Of a stretch of 20,000 bases of DNA, positions 13,331 through 20,000 are shown one piece after another. This stretch comes from an uncultured Chloracidobacterium sp. (GTDB lineage Bacteria; Acidobacteriota; Blastocatellia; Pyrinomonadales; Pyrinomonadaceae): positions 1-20,000 of the forward strand of contig CAKZGE010000016.1 of assembly GCA_936914845.1 (NCBI GenBank), given 5' to 3'. The stretch's first letter is position 1. Each line of letters opens with the position of its first letter. Below the pieces are notes generated by a model. It worked only from the letters and a program-made list of their open reading frames with translations, ran no database searches and was not told where the DNA came from. Position numbers and translations under genes: made by a program.

Positions 13331-14134
13331 GTGAGACCACACGGAGAAAATCCACCACAAAATGTTGTCGCGATAATTCCTGCACGGTATGCTTCTACGC
13401 GTTTGCCGGGCAAAATGCTGGCCGATGTTGGCGGCAAGCCGCTGATAGTGATGACCGCCGAAAAGGCGGCGGCGGCGAGGACCGTAACGCGGGTGATCGT
13501 CGCGACGGACGACGAGCGAATAGCCGAAGCGGTCAAATTTGCCGGTTTCGAGGCGGTAATGACATCGCCCGAACATCGGTCCGGCAGTGACCGCATCGCG
13601 GAGGTCGCAAGAAATTTGCCGAACGACCCGCTGATCGTGAATCTGCAGGGTGATGAGCCGATGATCGCCCCGACGGTGATCGATGCTGCCGTAGAAGGGT
13701 TGGGAATGGCGGATATTGCCACGACCTCGGAAAAATTCTATTCGGCCGAAGACATCGTTTCGCCGGACAATGTCAAGGTTGTAACGGATGAAGAAGGACA
13801 GGCTCTTTATTTTTCGCGTTCGCCGATACCCTATCCGCGGGAAGCTGTGCAGGAATATGGTTCACTTTCGCTGGCAATAGCAATGGTGCCGGGACTTTTC
13901 GAAAGGTTTAGAAAGCATTCGGGCCTGTATGTTTACCGACGTGAATTTTTGATGCGTTTCACAGCTAGCCCGCCCGGCCGGTTGGAAGAGATGGAAATGC
14001 TGGAGCAATTGCGGGCATTGGAATTTGGGGCGTTGATCCGTGTAATAGAGGTCGCCGAAAGGTCGGTGGGCATCGACACACCATCGGACCTGGAAAAACT
14101 GCGGCAGATGCTCGGAGCAAAATATATCACATAG
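13331..14134 (+). CDS. kdsB: 3-deoxy-manno-octulosonate cytidylyltransferase (CMP-Kdo synthetase)
   Basis: Activates Kdo with CTP to CMP-Kdo, the donor for the inner core of lipopolysaccharide, in the cytosol. The 267-residue product has the nucleotide-binding start VVAIIPARYASTRLPGKML (12-30), the RSGSDRIAEVA motif, and VNLQGDEPMI, which are diagnostic for KdsB, and continues to GIDTPSDLEKLRQM. E. coli KdsB is about 248 residues, so the N-terminus is roughly ten residues longer than usual. GTG 13331 is chosen because no other good start precedes VVAIIP. It heads a plus-strand Kdo cluster that also holds pyrG, whose product makes the CTP substrate. Confidence 0.95.
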   Translation: MRPHGENPPQNVVAIIPARYASTRLPGKMLADVGGKPLIVMTAEKAAAARTVTRVIVATDDERIAEAVKFAGFEAVMTSPEHRSGSDRIAEVARNLPNDPLIVNLQGDEPMIAPTVIDAAVEGLGMADIATTSEKFYSAEDIVSPDNVKVVTDEEGQALYFSRSPIPYPREAVQEYGSLSLAIAMVPGLFERFRKHSGLYVYRREFLMRFTASPPGRLEEMEMLEQLRALEFGALIRVIEVAERSVGIDTPSDLEKLRQMLGAKYIT

Positions 14135-14161
14135 GCCGGTGGGAGTTTGGGTAGATCCGAT

Positions 14162-14431
14162 ATGAATGACTGGACGGGATCGATATTTTTTATCGTGCTG
14201 ATCGCCGGAGCGTTGGTCGGGCTGAAAATACTAGCTCGGCCGACGAAGCGCACCACCGAAGAATTTGAGCGAAAGGCGGCGAAGGGAGGCGGTGCTCTCG
14301 GAGCTTCGATGAATGCCCTGCAGGAACTGCTTAATCCGGAGGCGGCAAGATCCCGCGAAGTTCAGATGCAGATGAAAGATGGCCGCTACGGAAAAAAGAA
14401 AAAAGAAGGGAAATCCGGCGGAAATAAGTAG
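14162..14431 (+). CDS. Small single-pass membrane protein, unknown function
   Basis: An 89-residue protein with one N-terminal membrane helix (about 7-24, IFFIVLIAGALVGLKILA) and then a charged, mostly basic cytoplasmic part (RPTKRTTEEFERKAAKGGG, ending KKKKEGKSGGNK). A middle helix, GASMNALQELLNPE, is amphipathic. I recognise no family. It lies 27 bases after kdsB and 131 before pyrG on the same strand. ATG 14162 is preferred over TTG 14147, whose purine-rich GGGAG would touch it directly. Its place in the Kdo cluster makes an envelope role plausible but unproven. Confidence 0.6.
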   Translation: MNDWTGSIFFIVLIAGALVGLKILARPTKRTTEEFERKAAKGGGALGASMNALQELLNPEAARSREVQMQMKDGRYGKKKKEGKSGGNK

Positions 14432-14512
14432 TCACCGTGGCGGAGGGCTTAGCGAACAGCGGCATCCGGACAAAACGTAACGCCACAGTTGGTAGAAAGA
14501 TGGATAAAAATA

Positions 14513-14533
14513 GCCGGAATGGCCGGCGCTTTT
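14513..14533 (+). terminator. Weak hairpin with T-tract upstream of pyrG
   Basis: GCCGG-AATGG-CCGGC, a five-pair GC stem, is followed after GC by four Ts (14530-14533), 30 bases ahead of pyrG. It may be a weak terminator for the small upstream gene or an attenuator for pyrG; the rest of the 131-base gap shows no gene. Confidence 0.4.
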
Positions 14534-14562
14534 GATAGGTCGAAACATCAGGAGAAAAAGTT

Positions 14563-16263
14563 ATGACCAAATATATATTCGTAACCGGCGGAGTGGTTTC
14601 AAGCTTGGGAAAAGGTTTGGCGGCGTCCAGCCTCGGGTGCCTGTTGGAAGCCCGCGGCATCAAGGTTCAGATGATGAAGCTCGACCCTTATATCAATGTC
14701 GATCCCGGCACGATGTCGCCCTTTCAACACGGTGAGGTCTTTGTAACGGATGATGGAGCAGAAACGGATCTCGACCTCGGACACTATGAAAGATTCACAA
14801 ATGCTCGTTTGACCAAAGCGAATAATTGGACCAGCGGGCGAATATATCTTTCTGTGATCGAAAAAGAACGCCGAGGCGACTATCTCGGCAAAACCATACA
14901 GGTAATACCGCATATAACGGACGAAATAAAGCGGGCGGTGCGGACGGTTGCCGAGAATGATGAGCCGGATGTGCTGATCGTCGAGATCGGCGGAACCGTC
15001 GGCGACATCGAATCGCTGCCATTTCTGGAGGCGATCCGTCAGATCGGGAATGAAGAAGGACGCGGAAACGCGATATTCATACACGTAACATTGGTGCCGT
15101 TCATTGCCGCAGCCGGCGAACTTAAAACAAAACCGACACAGCATTCGGTTAAAGAACTGCGCGAGATAGGTATTGCCCCCGATGTGCTTTTGTGCCGTTC
15201 GGACCGGCCGCTGCCGATGGATCTGAGACGCAAGATAGCTCTCTTTTGCAATGTTCAGGAAAGTGCGGTCATCTCCGCCCTTGATGTTCCCACGATCTAT
15301 GAAGTGCCGCTGGCATTTCACGAACAGGGACTGGACGAACTGGTCATATCTGACCTGAGGTTGGAAGAGCGGTTTCCTTCGGCGGATCTAAAAGCATGGC
15401 GAGACCTGGTAGGAACTATTAAAGAGCCGACGGGCGGCACCGTAAAGATCGCCATTGTCGGAAAATATGTGGAGCTGGAAGATTCTTATAAATCTCTTCG
15501 TGAAGCTCTGACACATGCGGGCGTTGCAAACGATCTGCGGGTAAATGTCAGCTGGATCGAATCCGAGAATTTGGTAAAGGACGGTTACGAAGCAGAACTG
15601 CAGGATTTTGATGCGGTGCTGGTACCCGGCGGTTTCGGCAAACGCGGTATTCCGGGGATGCTGAAAGCGATAAAATATGCCCGCAAATCGGGCACGCCGT
15701 ATTTCGGTATCTGTTTGGGCATGCAAACCGCCTGCATCGAATTTGCCCGCAACGTCGCCGGACTGCAAGATGCCGATTCGACGGAGTTTAATGAGGATAC
15801 ACCCTTTCCGGTCATTTTTAAGCTGCGCGATCTGGTCGATGTCGAAGAACTTGGCGGAACTATGCGGCTTGGCGAATGGCAGTGCCGTCTGAAAGAAGGT
15901 TCGCTGGCGAGCGAGATCTACGAAGGGGCGGAGGTCATTGGCGAGAGGCACCGTCATCGCTACGAATTCAATCCGGATTTTCGCGAGCCTTTAGAACGCG
16001 AAGGCTTGATATTCAGCGGAATTTCACCGGACGGAAAATTTGTGGAAATGGTCGAACTGCCGAAAGAAAAGCACCCGCATTTTGTAGCATGCCAATTCCA
16101 CCCGGAATACAAATCTAAACCGTTGGCTCCGCATCCGCTGTTCGTATCTTTTGTAAAGGCGGCGTGGAACAATCGCCTGCGGAGTGAAAATCTTGACCAC
16201 GACGTTTCCAGCGAACGTCCGTTGGAAATGCCGGAGCATGTGGAGATCGGGCACGAGGAATGA
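14563..16263 (+). CDS. pyrG: CTP synthase (glutamine hydrolysing)
   Basis: Makes CTP from UTP, ATP and glutamine. The 566-residue enzyme has the synthetase domain first (MTKYIFVTGGVVSSLGKGLA; IEIGGTVGDIES-like segment at 140-151; GELKTKPTQHSV) and then a class I glutamine amidotransferase domain from about 293, with catalytic Cys384 (YFGICLGMQ) and the His513-x-Glu515 pair (ACQFHPEYKS). It is about 20 residues longer than E. coli PyrG through an acidic tail (after AWNNRL). AGGAG sits eight bases before the ATG. Its place between kdsB and kdsA fits the need of KdsB for CTP. Confidence 0.98.
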   Translation: MTKYIFVTGGVVSSLGKGLAASSLGCLLEARGIKVQMMKLDPYINVDPGTMSPFQHGEVFVTDDGAETDLDLGHYERFTNARLTKANNWTSGRIYLSVIEKERRGDYLGKTIQVIPHITDEIKRAVRTVAENDEPDVLIVEIGGTVGDIESLPFLEAIRQIGNEEGRGNAIFIHVTLVPFIAAAGELKTKPTQHSVKELREIGIAPDVLLCRSDRPLPMDLRRKIALFCNVQESAVISALDVPTIYEVPLAFHEQGLDELVISDLRLEERFPSADLKAWRDLVGTIKEPTGGTVKIAIVGKYVELEDSYKSLREALTHAGVANDLRVNVSWIESENLVKDGYEAELQDFDAVLVPGGFGKRGIPGMLKAIKYARKSGTPYFGICLGMQTACIEFARNVAGLQDADSTEFNEDTPFPVIFKLRDLVDVEELGGTMRLGEWQCRLKEGSLASEIYEGAEVIGERHRHRYEFNPDFREPLEREGLIFSGISPDGKFVEMVELPKEKHPHFVACQFHPEYKSKPLAPHPLFVSFVKAAWNNRLRSENLDHDVSSERPLEMPEHVEIGHEE

Positions 16264-16282
16264 AAGGTTCCGCTCAATAAGC

Positions 16283-16288
16283 TATAGT
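16283..16288 (+). promoter_or_regulatory. Candidate -10 (TATAGT) upstream of kdsA
   Basis: TATAGT ends ten bases before ATG 16299, with a weak ATGAAA (16260-16265) 17 bases upstream of it. It would give a very short leader. It also covers GTG 16287, which weakens that GTG as the start. Confidence 0.35.
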
Positions 16289-16298
16289 GAATGTAAAT

Positions 16299-17135
16299 AT
16301 GCGACCATTTTCTGTAAGTAACGTCAATTTTGGGGACGGCGGCCTTTCGTTCTTGCTAGGGCCGTGTGTTGTAGAAACCGCCGAACACGCCCTTTTCATG
16401 GCTCAGGAGATACACGATATCTGCCAGGCAGTGGGTGTCGGTGTCGTGTACAAATCGTCTTTTGATAAGGCGAACCGATCATCGATAGAAAGCTTTCGCG
16501 GCAAAGGGATGGAATTTGGGCTAGAGGTTCTGGCACGGGTCAAGGAAGAGGTCGGCCTGCCGGTGATAACGGACATACACGAACCGTGGCAGGTGGAAAA
16601 GGCTGCGGAGGTAGCAGACATTTTGCAGATACCGGCTTTTTTATGCCGGCAGACGGACCTCCTCGTTGAAGCTGCTCGTTCGGGCCGTGCCGTGAACGTG
16701 AAAAAGGGACAATTTTTAGCTCCGTGGGATGCGAAGAATATCGTTGATAAGCTTCGCGAGGCCGGCGGAAACAAAATACTACTTACCGAACGCGGGGCCA
16801 GTTTCGGATACAACAATTTGGTGGTCGATCTGCGGTCATTTCCGATAATGAGGGAATTTGAGGTTCCGGTCGTTTTTGATGTTACGCATTCGCTGCAATT
16901 GCCCGGTGGTTTGGGCAAGGCAACCGGCGGCCAATCTCAATACATCGAAAACTTTGCGCGAGCAGGTGTCGCATGCGGCGTTGATGCCGTTTTTATGGAA
17001 GTTCACGATGACCCTTCGCGTGCCCCGAGCGACGGGCCGAATCAATTGCCTTTGAAACGTTTGGAACCTTTGCTCAGAAAATTGAAACAGATCCATGAGA
17101 TCGTCGGCGAAAGTACCGGCGAAACTGCGGTTTGA
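16299..17135 (+). CDS. kdsA: 3-deoxy-8-phosphooctulonate synthase (Kdo-8-P synthase)
   Basis: Condenses phosphoenolpyruvate with arabinose-5-phosphate to Kdo-8-phosphate. The 278-residue TIM-barrel enzyme has the family signatures LLGPCVVE near the start, YKSSFDKANRSS, HEPWQVEKAAEVADILQIPAF, CRQTDLL, VFDVTHSLQLPGG and FMEVHDDPSRAPSDGPN. The Cys in GPCVVE, His in VTHSLQ, Glu in FMEVH and Asp in SDGPN are the four ligands of the metal-dependent class; E. coli-type enzymes have Asn instead of the Cys. ATG 16299 is preferred because GTG 16287 lies in a promoter-like hexamer; the longer form would add four residues. It follows pyrG by 35 bases. Confidence 0.95.
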   Translation: MRPFSVSNVNFGDGGLSFLLGPCVVETAEHALFMAQEIHDICQAVGVGVVYKSSFDKANRSSIESFRGKGMEFGLEVLARVKEEVGLPVITDIHEPWQVEKAAEVADILQIPAFLCRQTDLLVEAARSGRAVNVKKGQFLAPWDAKNIVDKLREAGGNKILLTERGASFGYNNLVVDLRSFPIMREFEVPVVFDVTHSLQLPGGLGKATGGQSQYIENFARAGVACGVDAVFMEVHDDPSRAPSDGPNQLPLKRLEPLLRKLKQIHEIVGESTGETAV

Positions 17136-17164
17136 TCCGAGGCTGGTAAAGGCATCACACGATC

Positions 17165-17170
17165 TATATT
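17165..17170 (+). promoter_or_regulatory. Candidate -10 (TATATT) seven bases before the next gene
   Basis: TATATT is followed by TCTACCG and then ATG 17178. No clear -35 or Shine-Dalgarno is seen. The layout fits a leaderless message. Confidence 0.35.
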
Positions 17171-17177
17171 TCTACCG

Positions 17178-19439
17178 ATGACATTGAAACTACGTTCTTT
17201 TTTTCTCGTCCTTATCTTTCTTGCCGCGGCCGCGGCGATCTCAGCTCAAGACAACACGCGGCTGTCTGCGACCTGGCAGGTTCAGAAATATGATCTTTCA
17301 GTTGCGTTGCCGGTTGCCGACGCCGATCGAGCCGTCGCCGTCAAGGCAAAGCTTGAGCTAAAGAACGTCTCCGCGGCTCCCGCATCTACATTAACGCTGC
17401 GGATCAGTTCGCTGGCAGAGATCGGGGCGGCTCAGCTCAACGGTTCGGCTATCGATGTCACAAGATCTGCCGAAAAGATAAATTCCGGGCTTAGCCTGCA
17501 ACGGGTGGTGGCCCGCGTCGGTTCGATAGCTCCCGGCGGGGCCGTGACGTTGACGCTGGATTATAAGCTGTCGGTGAAAGAAAATTCGGGTGTGATCAGC
17601 GTATCGCCAAATGGGGCATACTTTTTACCGATGTCTTTCTGGTATCCGACACCGAACAGTTGGTTTTTTCCGCGTGGGGCAGATTCGGCGGCGACGCGGA
17701 TATCCGTTACGGGAGCCAAGAATGTCGTTTTAGCGTCCGGAACTGAATCCGGACCGGGAATCTTTGAACAAAAACTGCGAGTACAGCCATTTCTCATTTC
17801 CGGAAACTTTGAAAAGACCGTGGCCTCCGGCATCGATGTCTATTATCCCAAAGGCATATCGGCGGATGAAACGGCCAGAGCCGCCGAGATCGCCGCGATA
17901 ACCTCAGAGGCCGTCGCTTTTACAGAAAAGCTGCTGGGACAGCGTCCGGATATCGCTATCAGAGTAGCGGCCGTCAAACGAGGCGGCGGATTTTCGGGCG
18001 GTGGAACGATCTTGATCGATGACGGAGCTTTTCGCCGTGAGAAAGTCGATGCTCAAACCGTAATGAATATTGCCGACGGCGTAGCGAAGATGTGGCTCGG
18101 AAACAAATTTAGCGTCAGCGGAGATGGTTACGGAGCTATTCGCGAAGGGCTTTCGAAATATATTGCTACGGAATTCATTGCATCGAAATACGGCGAAGAC
18201 GTCGCCGACATTGAAAGAGCACGCCAACGAGCGGTCTATTCAGCAGTTGTCAGGCGCGAAATGTCGATCAGCCAGATCTCTCCGCTCGACGACGCATACT
18301 ATCCGGTAAGCGCCAATAAAGGAGCAATGGTCTGGCGGCTCTTGGCAAAACGCGGCGGCAGTGAGCGGTTGTTCGCAGTTATCCGCGAAAACACCCAAGA
18401 CGGAGATTTGACATTGGCAGAGGTCAGAGCCGGATTGGCGGATCTCAAGGATCTTTGTGACTACGCCTTTGACCAGGTAACGGAAATGGATCTGATGGCG
18501 GGGCTCCCGCAGTTGACCGGCGGCGAATCAAAGGTCGCCCTTCGAAACACCGGACCGATCGACGTTACTGTTGATATAGCGGCTAGAACGGCAAGCGGTG
18601 AAAAGCTCGCGGCTACTTCCACGATCAAGGCGAAGAGCTTTGGCGAAGTGGTATTCAAAACCGGCGGAAAGATCGAACGCGTTGAGATAGACAGTCAGAA
18701 ATTGTATCCGCAAACGGACTATTCAGATGACGTAGCACCGCGAGAAACGACAGAAAATGACCTGCTTTTGGCCGTCAAGCGTTCATTCGACAAGCAGGAA
18801 TTCGCGGCGGCCGAATCAACGGCAAGAAGCCTTCTCAAGAACGATCCGCGGTTTGACGAGGTTCGCGTCTATTTGGGTCGTTCGCTGTTGGCGCAAAATA
18901 AGACAGCCGAGGCAGAAAGGGAATTTAAGGCCGTATTGGCGGAAAAGCTGCCGACCGCCCGCGGCATAGCGTGGGCACATGTCGGCCTAGCGGACATCGC
19001 AGCTAAAAGCGGGCGTACGGCTGAAGCAATTCGTTCTGCGGAGGCAGCGATCAGGGCTGATTCTGATTACGGAGCAAGCCTTGCCGCGAGGAACATTCGA
19101 GCAAACTCCGGCACCCCACCTAGTCCGGACAGCGGTGTTGCCGGTTTCTTTTCTGCTTTCGATAAAGCGGCAGCCGCGAACAGGAAGGCGGATCTTGAGG
19201 CTCTTGGCATGCCGGGCGAGGCTGTAAAATTCATTTCCGGGATCGCGGGGCAAACCGTTGAATGGAAAACAGATGTCCGCCGCATAGACATGCTTGACGC
19301 GGACAGTGCGCTGGTCGAGGCGAATTTGAATATAAAATTGCTCAACCGCAATCCCGAATCGGGCCTGGCCGTTTATCGGTTGGTCAAGGTCGGCGGAAAC
19401 TGGCGTCTATATTCGGTAGATATATTTGAGGTGCGATAG
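17178..19439 (+). CDS. Secreted M1-peptidase-like protein with TPR and C-terminal domain, HExxH lost
   Basis: A 753-residue protein with a signal peptide (about 1-24, ending ISAQ). Residues 25-215 resemble the beta domain of M1 aminopeptidases (NSGVISVSPNGAYFLP, SFWYPTPNSWFFP). Residues 297-330 align with the catalytic helix: NIADGVAKMWLGNK for the usual HExxH helix ending in WxGN, then IREGLSKYIA for NEGFA. Both zinc-binding His are replaced (D300, K304) and the catalytic Glu is Gly301, while the third ligand Glu323 is kept. Residues about 525-640 are TPR-like helices, and 654-753 form a small alpha-beta domain. It is probably not a peptidase; a scaffold or binding role in the envelope is inference. 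It lies between kdsA and kdsC, its stop touching the kdsC start. Confidence 0.7.
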   Translation: MTLKLRSFFLVLIFLAAAAAISAQDNTRLSATWQVQKYDLSVALPVADADRAVAVKAKLELKNVSAAPASTLTLRISSLAEIGAAQLNGSAIDVTRSAEKINSGLSLQRVVARVGSIAPGGAVTLTLDYKLSVKENSGVISVSPNGAYFLPMSFWYPTPNSWFFPRGADSAATRISVTGAKNVVLASGTESGPGIFEQKLRVQPFLISGNFEKTVASGIDVYYPKGISADETARAAEIAAITSEAVAFTEKLLGQRPDIAIRVAAVKRGGGFSGGGTILIDDGAFRREKVDAQTVMNIADGVAKMWLGNKFSVSGDGYGAIREGLSKYIATEFIASKYGEDVADIERARQRAVYSAVVRREMSISQISPLDDAYYPVSANKGAMVWRLLAKRGGSERLFAVIRENTQDGDLTLAEVRAGLADLKDLCDYAFDQVTEMDLMAGLPQLTGGESKVALRNTGPIDVTVDIAARTASGEKLAATSTIKAKSFGEVVFKTGGKIERVEIDSQKLYPQTDYSDDVAPRETTENDLLLAVKRSFDKQEFAAAESTARSLLKNDPRFDEVRVYLGRSLLAQNKTAEAEREFKAVLAEKLPTARGIAWAHVGLADIAAKSGRTAEAIRSAEAAIRADSDYGASLAARNIRANSGTPPSPDSGVAGFFSAFDKAAAANRKADLEALGMPGEAVKFISGIAGQTVEWKTDVRRIDMLDADSALVEANLNIKLLNRNPESGLAVYRLVKVGGNWRLYSVDIFEVR

Positions 19440-19964
19440 ATGCCGGCAAATGAAATTTCTGCGGAAATAAAGCAAAGACTTCGCGGCATAAAGCTGTTGC
19501 TGATGGATTGTGACGGCGTTTTGACCGACGGACGGCTGTTTTTTTCAGAGGCCGGCGAAACAATAAAGGTCTTTGACGTTAAAGATGGGCAAGGGATCGT
19601 TGATTGGAAGGCGGCCGGGAATATGTCCGGGGTTATCAGCGGGCGGTCTTCTGCCGCGGTCGAACTTCGCATGAAACAACTGGGCGTGGATATTGTCTAT
19701 CAGAACTGCAGCGATAAGCGGGCCGCTTTCAGCGAGGTGCTCGCAAAGACCGGCCTCCAGGCTAATGAATGTGCCTATATCGGCGACGATCTTCCGGATA
19801 TCGATGTGATGGGGTTGGTCGGTTTCGCTGTCGCGGTTGGAGACGCCGTGGAGAAAGTGAGATCCGCGGCTCATTACGTCACTGAACGTAAAGGCGGCCG
19901 CGGAGCTGTGCGTGAAACGATCGATGTTATTTTGGAAGAGCAGCGATTATCACGATCCTTGTGA
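19440..19964 (+). CDS. kdsC: 3-deoxy-D-manno-octulosonate 8-phosphate phosphatase
   Basis: Removes phosphate from Kdo-8-phosphate to give free Kdo for KdsB. The 174-residue HAD phosphatase (C0 type, no cap) has D23 and D25 in MDCDGVLTDG, S67 in ISGRSS, K93 in SDKRAAF, and GDDLPDID with D116, D117 and D120. The segment AGETIKVFDVKDGQGI is typical of KdsC, which separates it from other HAD enzymes. The ATG follows the TAG of the preceding gene with no gap, so translation is coupled, and GAGG lies just upstream inside that gene. Length is normal for the family. The isomerase gene kdsD, which would complete the pathway, is not in the window. Confidence 0.95.
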   Translation: MPANEISAEIKQRLRGIKLLLMDCDGVLTDGRLFFSEAGETIKVFDVKDGQGIVDWKAAGNMSGVISGRSSAAVELRMKQLGVDIVYQNCSDKRAAFSEVLAKTGLQANECAYIGDDLPDIDVMGLVGFAVAVGDAVEKVRSAAHYVTERKGGRGAVRETIDVILEEQRLSRSL

Positions 19965-19965
19965 G

Positions 19966-19985
19966 TATCAATCGGGCACTTGATA
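19966..19985 (+). other. Hairpin just after kdsC
   Basis: TATCAA and TTGATA form a six-pair stem around TCGGGCAC, two bases after the kdsC stop. It has no T-tract, so it is not a convincing terminator. The last 15 bases of the window are too short to assign. Confidence 0.35.
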
Positions 19986-20000
19986 ACAGGCGCCGCCGCT

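Noticed and set aside
14599..15321. Long minus-strand frame opposite pyrG
   Set aside because: It lies wholly within a gene with complete family motifs, and the predicted product looks like a reverse-strand shadow.

Overview
The window reads as ordinary chromosome of a Gram-negative bacterium. The likeliest source is an acidobacterium of the Blastocatellia type, which is inference and not proof. Three things point there: the CMP-Kdo genes kdsB, kdsA and kdsC, which imply an LPS outer membrane; a small zinc-ribbon protein ending in FCxxDGTPL joined to a DUF4190 tail, a style I associate with that group; and a pair of MacB-type ABC permeases with no ATPase beside them. The DNA is moderately GC-rich and densely coded. 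No tRNA, rRNA or CRISPR array was seen.

Layout. 1-91 is the C-terminal scrap of an IS3-family transposase. 91-3090 is a minus-strand block: a GIY-YIG nuclease-like protein and two tandem FtsX/MacB permeases. Divergent from it is sucD, which uses a TTG start and ends in a clear intrinsic terminator. 4244-4847 holds a parDE toxin-antitoxin module whose toxin is split by a one-base frameshift in a run of six Gs. A secreted DUF3616 protein (minus) follows. 6178-10700 is a plus-strand series: ndk, two DUF4190 membrane proteins, nuoI, an ImmA/IrrE-like protein with an altered HExxH, and a GAF-SpoIIE phosphatase. Next come a small orphan (minus), a secreted FecR-domain protein (plus) and a CPBP membrane protease (minus), the last two overlapping tail to tail. 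13331 to the right end is a plus-strand CMP-Kdo cluster: kdsB, a small membrane protein, pyrG, kdsA, a large secreted M1-peptidase-like protein that has lost its HExxH, and kdsC.

How the genes work together. KdsA makes Kdo-8-phosphate, KdsC dephosphorylates it, and KdsB activates Kdo with CTP, which PyrG supplies. ImmA-like and SpoIIE-like genes side by side suggest a small stress-signalling unit. SucD, NuoI and Ndk are housekeeping genes separated from their usual partners.

Nothing here is clearly a new defence or mobile system. The most notable observations are the frameshifted parE with its repeat-rich promoter, the degenerate M1 peptidase inside the Kdo cluster, the EExxH ImmA-like protein, and a recurring start layout in which a -10-like hexamer lies 6-10 bases before the start codon with no Shine-Dalgarno, suggesting leaderless mRNAs.
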